A stretch of DNA of 64,000 nt, taken from Drosophila persimilis. Lineage: Eukaryota > Arthropoda > Insecta > Diptera > Drosophilidae. The notes beneath the pieces were generated by a model. The model was not told where the DNA came from and did not search any database. It saw only the letters and a list, made by a program, of their open reading frames with translations. Of this stretch, positions 56,941 through 64,000 are shown piece after piece. A program made the translations under genes and the position numbers. Position 1 is the stretch's first letter, and the number at the start of each line of letters is the position of its first letter. Where the stretch lies: the NCBI RefSeq assembly GCF_003286085.1, contig NW_020825332.1, positions 677,001-741,000 of the forward strand, written 5' to 3'.

Positions 56941-59635
56941 CTATATCTATATACATATATATATAGCTTTCTTTTGTGGTTAATCGTACGCTTTTTCTCT
57001 CCTAATTTTGCACTTATATTTGCGCTGCGTCTTATCGAATATCAAATATGACGATCCCAGCCGATCCGATGAATTCCCTGGCTAATCCATTGGTTCCTCT
57101 CTTGATCTCCCTACAGTCGATGACCAACACCACCGCCTCCAACAACATCATTGTCAATTCGGTGGCCAGCAGTAATGCGCATGGCTACACGACCTCATCG
57201 CAGCCACCGCACCTGACGCAGCTGAACTCGCAGGCGCCCCACCTGCCGCAGATCACGCAAATCCAAACGATACCAGCACAGCACCAGCAACAACAGCAGC
57301 AGCAGCAACAGCAGGTGAACAATGTGAGCTCCTCGGGAGGCGCACAGGCTACGACGAGCACAACGACAACGACGACGGCTCAGCAGGGAAATACCAAAGA
57401 AAAGTGTCGCAAGTTTCTAGCCAATTTAATTGAATTATCGACACGGGAACCGAAGCCAGTGGAGAAGAATGTGCGCACCCTCATCCAGGAGCTGGTTAAT
57501 GCGAATGTGGAGCCCGAGGAGTTTTGTGATCGCCTGGAGCGTTTGCTCAACGCCAGTCCACAGCCCTGCCTCATTGGGTTTCTCAAGAAGAGCCTGCCAC
57601 TGCTGCGTCAGGCCCTCTACTCCAAGGAGCTGGTCATCGAGGGAATCAAACCGCCGCCGCAACATGTCATCGGTCTGGCGGGACTCTCGCAACAGCTGCC
57701 CGTAAGTCCCAACACTGATGTTCCATTACTTCACTTTTGTATTGAAACATTTGCTGTATTTTTTGTAGAAAATCCAAGCGCAAATCCGTCCGATTGGCCC
57801 CAGCCAGACAACGACCATTGGACAGACGCAGGTGCGCATGATAACACCAAATGCGATGGGCACGCCGCGGCCCACCATCGGCCACACGACGATATCGAAG
57901 CAGCCCAACATACGGCTACCAACAGCGCCGCGACTCGTCAGCACGGGCGCCATTCGCACCCAGATACCCTCGTTGCAAGTGCCTGGACAGGCGGTAAGTT
58001 AAACAAACTCCCTTCCTTTTGATTCCGCTTTGATTTCCCTTGATCACTTAATGTTCATGGTTACGTATCTTATAGAACATTGTGCAAATCCGTGGACCGC
58101 AGCATGCTCAATTGCAGCGCACGGGAACTGTGCAGATCCGGGCCACGGCCCGACCGCAAAACACCACGCCCACGAACAAACTCACTGCCGTCAAGGTGGG
58201 CCAGACGCAGATCAAGGCGATAACGCCCAGCCTTCACCCGCCGATGCTGGCAGCCATATCGAACAGTAGTGGGCCGCCGCCCACGCCCACGCTGTCGGTG
58301 CTGTCGACGCTCAATTCGGCATCGGTCACGTCGCTGCCGGTGCCATCGCTGCCCACGGTCCATCTGCCGCCGGAGGCGCTGAGAGCCCGTGAACAAATGC
58401 AGAATTCGCTGCACCACAACAACAATAACCACTTTGAGCCGAAGCTGGTGGAGATTAAGGCCGGGTCGCACCTAGAGCGAATGAATGCCTCACTGACGCC
58501 CATCTCGGGCAAGACGCTGGTAAAGGCATCGCCGGCGATCAGCAAGGCGGCGGCAAGTAAAAAGAGGAGGGATGCGCTCGATGCCAAGGACGAGTCGAAG
58601 GCGAACAGTGCGAGCGGAGCGGCAGCGGCGGCCAATTCGTTTTTCCAACAGAGCTCGATGTCCTCTTCGATGTATGGGGACGATGATATCAACGACGTGG
58701 CCGCCATGGGCGGTGTCAACCTGGCCGAGGAGTCGCAGCGGATTCTCGGCTGCACGGAGAACATCGGCACCCAGATACGCTCCTGCAAGGACGAGGTGTT
58801 CCTCAACATGCCCGCTCTGCAGGCGAGGATACGGGCCATCACCACGGAGGTGGGTCTGGACGAACCATCGCAGGATGTGGCCGTCCTCATATCGCATGCC
58901 TGCCAGGAGCGACTGAAGAACATTGTGGAGAAGTTGGCTGTGATAGCGGAGCACCGCATTGATGTCATCAAGGTGTGTGGAAATGGTGCAGCTGCTGATT
59001 CTGTAGATCCTCTAATCTAATAATGATCCTTGTTCGGCTCCTTGCAGTTGGACCCCCGCTACGAGCCCGCCAAGGATGTGCGCGGCCAGATCAAGTTTCT
59101 GGAGGAGCTCGACAAGGCCGAGCAGAAGCGGCACGAGGAGCTTGAACGCGAAATGCTGCTCCGGGCGGCGAAGTCCAGGTCTCGTGTGGAGGATCCCGAG
59201 CAAGCCAAGATGAAGGCGAGGGTAGGATATTTGACCCAGTTCCTTCCAGGCTCTCAGATTCGCTATAGTTCCATTTCATTTCATTATTTAGGCCAAGGAA
59301 ATGCAACGCGCAGAGATGGAGGAGCTGCGGCAGCGGGACGCTAATCTGACGGCTCTCCAGGCCATTGGACCCCGCAAGAAACTCAAACTGGATAGCGATG
59401 CGGCCAGTGCGGGAGTGGTATGATCTCGAACGACTTAGACCTTCTGCAAGTGATGACCAAATTCTTTCGTCTTTAGGGTTCCAGCGGCGGCGGACTGTTG
59501 AGCAGCTCGGGCTCGGCACCAACCACGTTACGGCCGCGCATCAAACGCGTCAATCTGCGTGACATGCTGTTCTATATGGAGCAGGAGCGCGAGTTTTGTC
59601 GCAGTTCCACGCTGTTCAAAACATACCTCAAGTGA
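54079..59635 (+). CDS. Taf4: TFIID subunit TAF4
   Basis: Nine coding exons: 54079-54315, 55111-55272, 55543-55767, 57117-57701, 57769-57993, 58076-58972, 59048-59221, 59292-59417 and 59477-59635. They give 929 residues, close to the 921 I recall for D. melanogaster. TAF4 is a core subunit of the TFIID general transcription factor in the nucleus. It pairs with TAF12 through its histone fold and receives activator contacts through Gln-rich regions. The N-terminal half is Gln/Asn/Thr-rich. The TAFH domain spans about residues 300-380 (from NTKEKCRKFLANLIELSTRE). The C-terminal TAF4 domain starts near 679 (DDINDVAAMGGVNLAEESQR) and runs to the end (CRSSTLFKTYLK). All internal introns are phase 0, so exon choice keeps the frame. 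Two longer exon forms are listed separately. Confidence 0.94.
54316..54438 (+). CDS. Taf4: Taf4 exon extension A, 41 codons (alternative donor)
   Basis: Exon 1 may end at TCC before GTAGGT (54315) or, staying open in the same frame, at CAG before GTATCC (54438). The extension reads VGATQTQTLVIKS and ends AGIVTMTKTINQ, sensible Thr/Val-rich sequence. Both donors are phase 0 and join cleanly to exon 2 (GQPLLNSML). Confidence 0.55.
55768..56220 (+). CDS. Taf4: Taf4 exon extension B, 151 codons, Gln/Ala-rich
   Basis: Directly after the exon 3 donor (GTAAGT at 55768) the frame stays open for 151 codons to another phase-0 donor (AAC before GTAAAA, 56221). It codes long Gln runs, an Asn/Thr-rich part, an Ala run and then NVPVTIKIKQN. 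A random intron would rarely stay open this long. It could be a longer Taf4 isoform or a former coding exon. Confidence 0.5.
56221..57116 (+). other. Taf4 intron 3, remaining part
   Basis: Non-coding. It contains TATCCG repeats (about 56483-56508), GATGT repeats (56707-56726) and a TA/TACA-rich array (about 56895-56965). No gene is seen. Confidence 0.6.
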
Positions 59636-62068
59636 TCGCTGCTGTTCGTCATTCACATTGTCTTCTACTCCTGTTCCCGTTCCAGTTCCAGTTATATTGC
59701 ACGTCACCGCCTGCCCTGCCCAGGCCCGGGCCCGGGCCCCTTGGCCTCTGGTAATGTTTCCCGCTTCAGATTTCCTCCAATCGCAATATAATGTAGCCTC
59801 TGACTTAACCGATTTGATTCGTCGTCTCCGTTTCTTGTTTTTTTTTTTTTAGTTAGGAGCCCCTGGCCCCCACCCTATTTAAAGTGTACTTTTAGAACCT
59901 TAAAATCTAAATCTAATTTCTATTCGCTCTTGATTTTAAGTCTAGTTTAAAGCTCGTTTATTCCCCACAATAAATTGTCTGTAAAACTTAAACCAAACCA
60001 ATCCAAAAACGCAGAAACAAAAGCTAAACATAAACGAAGAAATATGAAGAAAGAAGAAACAAAAGGAAAGAAAGAGAACAGAGTAGAATAGAACTCTATA
60101 GAACGCGCAGTCAGCAGAGGAGGGGCGTTTGAATTGTAATTGTAACATAACATAATGTTTGCATTAATTGCATTGACGGCCTTATCTAAACGATATAAAC
60201 ATAATTATTAATATTTAATTAATTACTAGCTTAGTTTGTTAAACGAAAACAAAAGCGTAATTCCTAGCCCTTAAGTGAGATGAGATGATGTGCAGCTGAA
60301 TGAAAGCAAAGAGGATAAGTGGTCAAATGGAGCAGGCAAGCGAATCCGAGAAGAGAATTGCAGTTGGCAGATTGCAGATGGTTTCTAAAACCATCAGAAG
60401 AGAAGTTCAGAAGTTCAGCAAGGAACAGACACACACACATCAGAGGAAACCATTTAAAGCATATATTGAATTAGTTCTAGTTGTTTAAACCACAAGCTGT
60501 AATTCTAAATAACATATTATGTATAAAACCAACAACCCCCCAACCAACCCAACCCAGCCCAACCCCAACAAACTGTACATAAAGCCTAGGCTAAGGATCT
60601 TCTAATAGTTATAAAAGTAGGTAAACCGAGCGTAATTAACAAATTCAACAAGATGATGATGATGATGATGATGAAGACCGAGGATGCGAATGTCTAGGCA
60701 TTAAGATAACTAAACATGTTTTTATTAGAAGCGCTCGCTCGTTCATCCATTTAGAGACACGATTCGATAGTATCTACCATACATACATACATAAGTGTGC
60801 AGGATCTGGTGGGTTGGGGCCAATGTGCGGCCCAGATCTCGCCCTGCCATCTGCTCTCGGACCAAGCTGCAGGCAGATCGATCGGCATTGGCCCTACCTC
60901 CTTTAATCCGCCCTTCCTCCCTCCCTAAACATGAACACGAACACCACACAACACACAAAAACAAAAAAATAGATGAATTTGTATACAATTAGCCAGCAAA
61001 TCTTGTAAAATACAATCCCCACGCAAATGCAAATGTAAGCGGAAACGAGTTACGAAAATCAAAAATAAATTGACATTACATTTCATGAAATTTCCATCAA
61101 AATTAAACAAAACAAAAGCATTTCTCAAATTCAAAGTTCTTTGTGTGTAAATTCAATAAATAAAAGTTGTCCTTAATGAGAAATGTAGATAAGAAAGCAG
61201 GCAAAAAAAAGCAAAATCAACCGAGAAAAAACACAGCGCATCGCATAGTTTTGGTAGGCATATATCTGAATATATTATATATAGTATATATATATATATA
61301 TATACTTATTATGTTTTACAATTACATACGCATAAAAGAAAACAAACGAAGCGGAAAACAGAACTATTGTATGTAAAATTAAGTAAAAACAAAAAAAGAA
61401 CAAAAACAAACTAAATCCAACAAAAACAAACAAAAAAATAAAAGGACAAAAATTCAGAAAACTTGTGTGCACGGGGAATACATACCATACCATACCACAC
61501 ATACATACTTGAGTATATTTTATATACGGGGGAACCTACAGAAATGCAGGGAAGTGCAGTGCGCAACGCAACTTTTTTAACAACAAAATATACAATTTAA
61601 TTTTTTCAATGATGGTATCTCAGTTAATTAGCTAGTTAATTGATTAAAATGTATGTAGTTGAATTAAATAATTTTATTGATATTTTTACAATAATTTTTA
61701 TTATGTTAAATATTCTTAATGCATTTTTTTGTCGTTCCCCTAGCTAACAAAAAAATAAAAAAAATTCCCCAAAATTTACATTGGGATACAACAAAAACCC
61801 ACAAACAATTGGCACATTTTCCATAATAGTTTTATATTTTGCCTGCAATGTTTATTAGTTGTTCATTTTTGCTTAAGTGAATTTTTATTTTATTTTTCAT
61901 GTAGCGATTTAGCTTTATTCAAATTTAGAGTTGGGCGCCAAACGCTCGTAGTGCCTGCAGCCCTATTTTCGCGGATGTGTGTGTGTGTGTGTGTGATTGC
62001 TCATATCAATAGTGTTGGAAAACACTGTATGTTGTGATTGTTTTTGATAAAGATGTGTTTTCGGCAAA
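59636..62068 (+). other. Taf4 3' UTR and intergenic region to strumpellin
   Basis: AT-rich with several AATAAA signals, for example 61155-61160. It has a GAT repeat (60651-60675), a TA tract (about 61283-61304) and a GT tract (61976-61994). A long Taf4 3' UTR is likely. The strumpellin start region is the last 100 bases or so. No other gene is seen. Confidence 0.55.
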
Positions 62069-64000
62069 ATGACTGAATTCCTGGCTGAAAACAATGCCTG
62101 TGGCCAAAATCTGCTGAATATTGTGTCGGTAGGTAACTCCATCATAGCAGAGATCCTTCGACTCAAGGACTACGTTCCCCTAATTTATCGGTAGGTTACA
62201 AATATGACCCAAAAAGCCATAATGAAAATCTGAATCTGAAAATCCCCGCCTGCAGATTGGAGACAAAGGCCGATCGGGAGAAATATGGCGAGATTATACT
62301 CGACTTTAGCTACTTCAAGGTGGCCGAAGAGCACGAGAGGAAAATCGAACAGAGCCCGGTGAGCAGTAGAGTATAAATTAAAGAAGAAACACTTTAATTG
62401 GTTGGCATTTCATGGTGTAGGAGCTCAGTGAATTGGATGATGACATTCGGAGCCACTTGCCGCTGATTAGACGCTTTTACCTGGCCTTCCAGAGCATCCA
62501 TCACTATGCCAAAGATCTGCAGCAGTACATAGAGGAGCTGAACAGTGGATACTACATCCAGCAAACGCTGGAGACGGTGCTTCAGGACGAGGAGGGCAAG
62601 CAACTCTTGTGCGAGTCCCTTTACTTGTATGGAGTTATTTTGCTGCTTCTGGACTACCACATTTCCGGCGATGTGAGGGAGCGCCTGCTGATCTCCTACT
62701 ACCGCTACAGCGGTGGCGATGCCACGCCCAGTGGGGACGAGAGCAACATCCACGATGTCTGCCTACTCCTGCGATCCACGGGCTACGTGCATCCCTCGGA
62801 GACCGCCAAATTGTTAAGCTTGGGAGGGAAACAGGCAGCGGCGGGAGCTGCCAACCTGGTAGTTCCCAAATACCCCGAAGCGTACTTCTCCCGGTTTCGC
62901 TTCGATGCGAGCTTCATAGATCTGGTCATTGCCCGTCTCCGCTGCGACGACATCTACAACCAGTTGGCCATCTACCCGCATCCCTCGCACCGCTCCACGG
63001 CCCTCTCCTCCCAGGCGGCGATGCTGTACGTGTGTCTCTACTTCTGCCCCCAGGTCCTGCACGGCCAAGGCTCGCAGATGCGCGAGATTGTGGACAAGTT
63101 CTACTGCGACAATTGGATCATATCCGTGTACATGGGCATCACGGTAAACCTTATAGATGCCTGGCTGGACTTCCAGGCGGCCAGATCTGCCATAGCGAAT
63201 ATTGTGAATCCAGCAGCCGTTCAAACGCTGTGCCAGCAGCAAAGCGAGCAGCTGGCGAAGAGCCTCCAAAAGACCCAAGAGATTGTCCGAGAAGGAGTCC
63301 TCGACGACGGCTTCGTGCTGCAGCATGCCAACAAACTGATTGTCCTGATGCGTCAGTGCAATGTCGTGCTGCGCTGGTACTGCCTGCACACCTCCCGCGA
63401 GGTTTTCATCATATCGTGCATTGCAGTCGAGCCCAGCCACGTGCACCAGTTGGTGCTCAAGGAGCTGAAGTTCAACCGGAACACTCTGTATCATCTCCTG
63501 CTCAACTGCAGCCAAATGGAGCTGACTGTGCGGGAGCTGCTGGGCGAGGTTCAGCAGAGCAGGGAAGAGCGCTGGAGCAAGAGTCGCGAAGGGGCAATGC
63601 AGCGTCTGCAGGAGCTGAGCGAATCATTTTCCGGCACCCGGCCGCTGGCGAAGATCGAGTCGAATGCCCATCTGCAGCAATGGTTCGGTGAGGTGGCCAA
63701 GCGGCTGCAGAAACTGGAAATAGGCAGGCCGCAAAAGTCCGGCCGCCTCATCATTCAGGTAATGCAGGCCCTGGACGAGGTGCAGGAGTACCACAATCTG
63801 CACGCCAACATGTTGGTGAAGCAGCAGTTGCAGGAGACGCGGGATCTGCTCAATCGGATGGCACAGGTACAGCTAAAGCTAAAGATATCCTAAAGCAATA
63901 TGTAATCCCAACAAATCTTTCGTTTAGTTGATCAACCTCAAGGAGGACATTGAGATCCAGATACAGATGATCACCGACTTCAGTTATGCCTGGCATCTGC
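62069..64000 (+). CDS. CG12272: strumpellin / WASH complex subunit 5, 5' part
   Basis: Exons 62069-62190, 62256-62358, 62421-63866 and 63928 onward, the last cut by the window end; about 580 residues are visible. The N-terminus ([20 protein letters not shown]) matches strumpellin closely. So do [70 protein letters not shown] and DFSYAWHL. Strumpellin is a scaffold subunit of the WASH complex, which activates Arp2/3 actin assembly on endosomes for sorting. The ATG is in the expected family position. The frame joins in phase at every intron. The remaining half of the protein lies outside the window. Confidence 0.93.

Overview
The window is insect nuclear DNA from a Drosophila, probably a Sophophora outside the melanogaster subgroup; the obscura group is my guess, not established. 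The evidence is intron-split genes with GT-AG borders, dense microsatellites, and predicted proteins that match fly proteins I know. No bacterial, viral or organellar genes, CRISPR arrays, tRNAs or intact transposons were found.

Left part (1-17.7 kb, minus-strand genes): Henna (Hn, phenylalanine hydroxylase) and the fibulin-like extracellular-matrix gene frac. A direct tandem duplication of about 6.34 kb (169-6511 and 6512-12855, differing at only about 20 sites) gives two full-length Hn genes. It also leaves a 5'-truncated copy of the last five frac exons between them; the complete frac gene lies to the right. The junction carries a 6-bp microhomology.

Middle (17.7-36 kb): mostly non-coding, microsatellite-rich DNA. 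It holds a single-exon small heat-shock gene (CG7409-like, minus) and an unrecognised single-exon gene (28057-28839, minus). That second gene starts like Hsp26/Hsp27 but has no alpha-crystallin domain. Its frame stays open beyond its TAG, and again beyond a TGA, making it a candidate for double stop-codon readthrough.

Right part (36-64 kb, all plus strand): Snmp2 (CD36-family membrane protein, nine coding exons), a four-domain lysozyme with a Thr-rich tail (CG8492-like), Taf4 (TFIID subunit, with two in-frame exon extensions), and the 5' part of strumpellin (WASHC5/CG12272), cut by the window edge.

The genes do not form one pathway. Hn makes tyrosine, frac is secreted, Snmp2 is a membrane protein, the lysozyme is secreted, Taf4 acts in the nucleus, and strumpellin acts on endosomal actin. 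The most unusual signals are the recent Hn/frac duplication with a small inversion between the copies, the HSP-like orphan with its open downstream frame, a shared 10-mer motif cluster, and the Taf4 exon extensions. Exon borders were read by eye from splice consensus and phase; every assembled coding sequence closes in frame.
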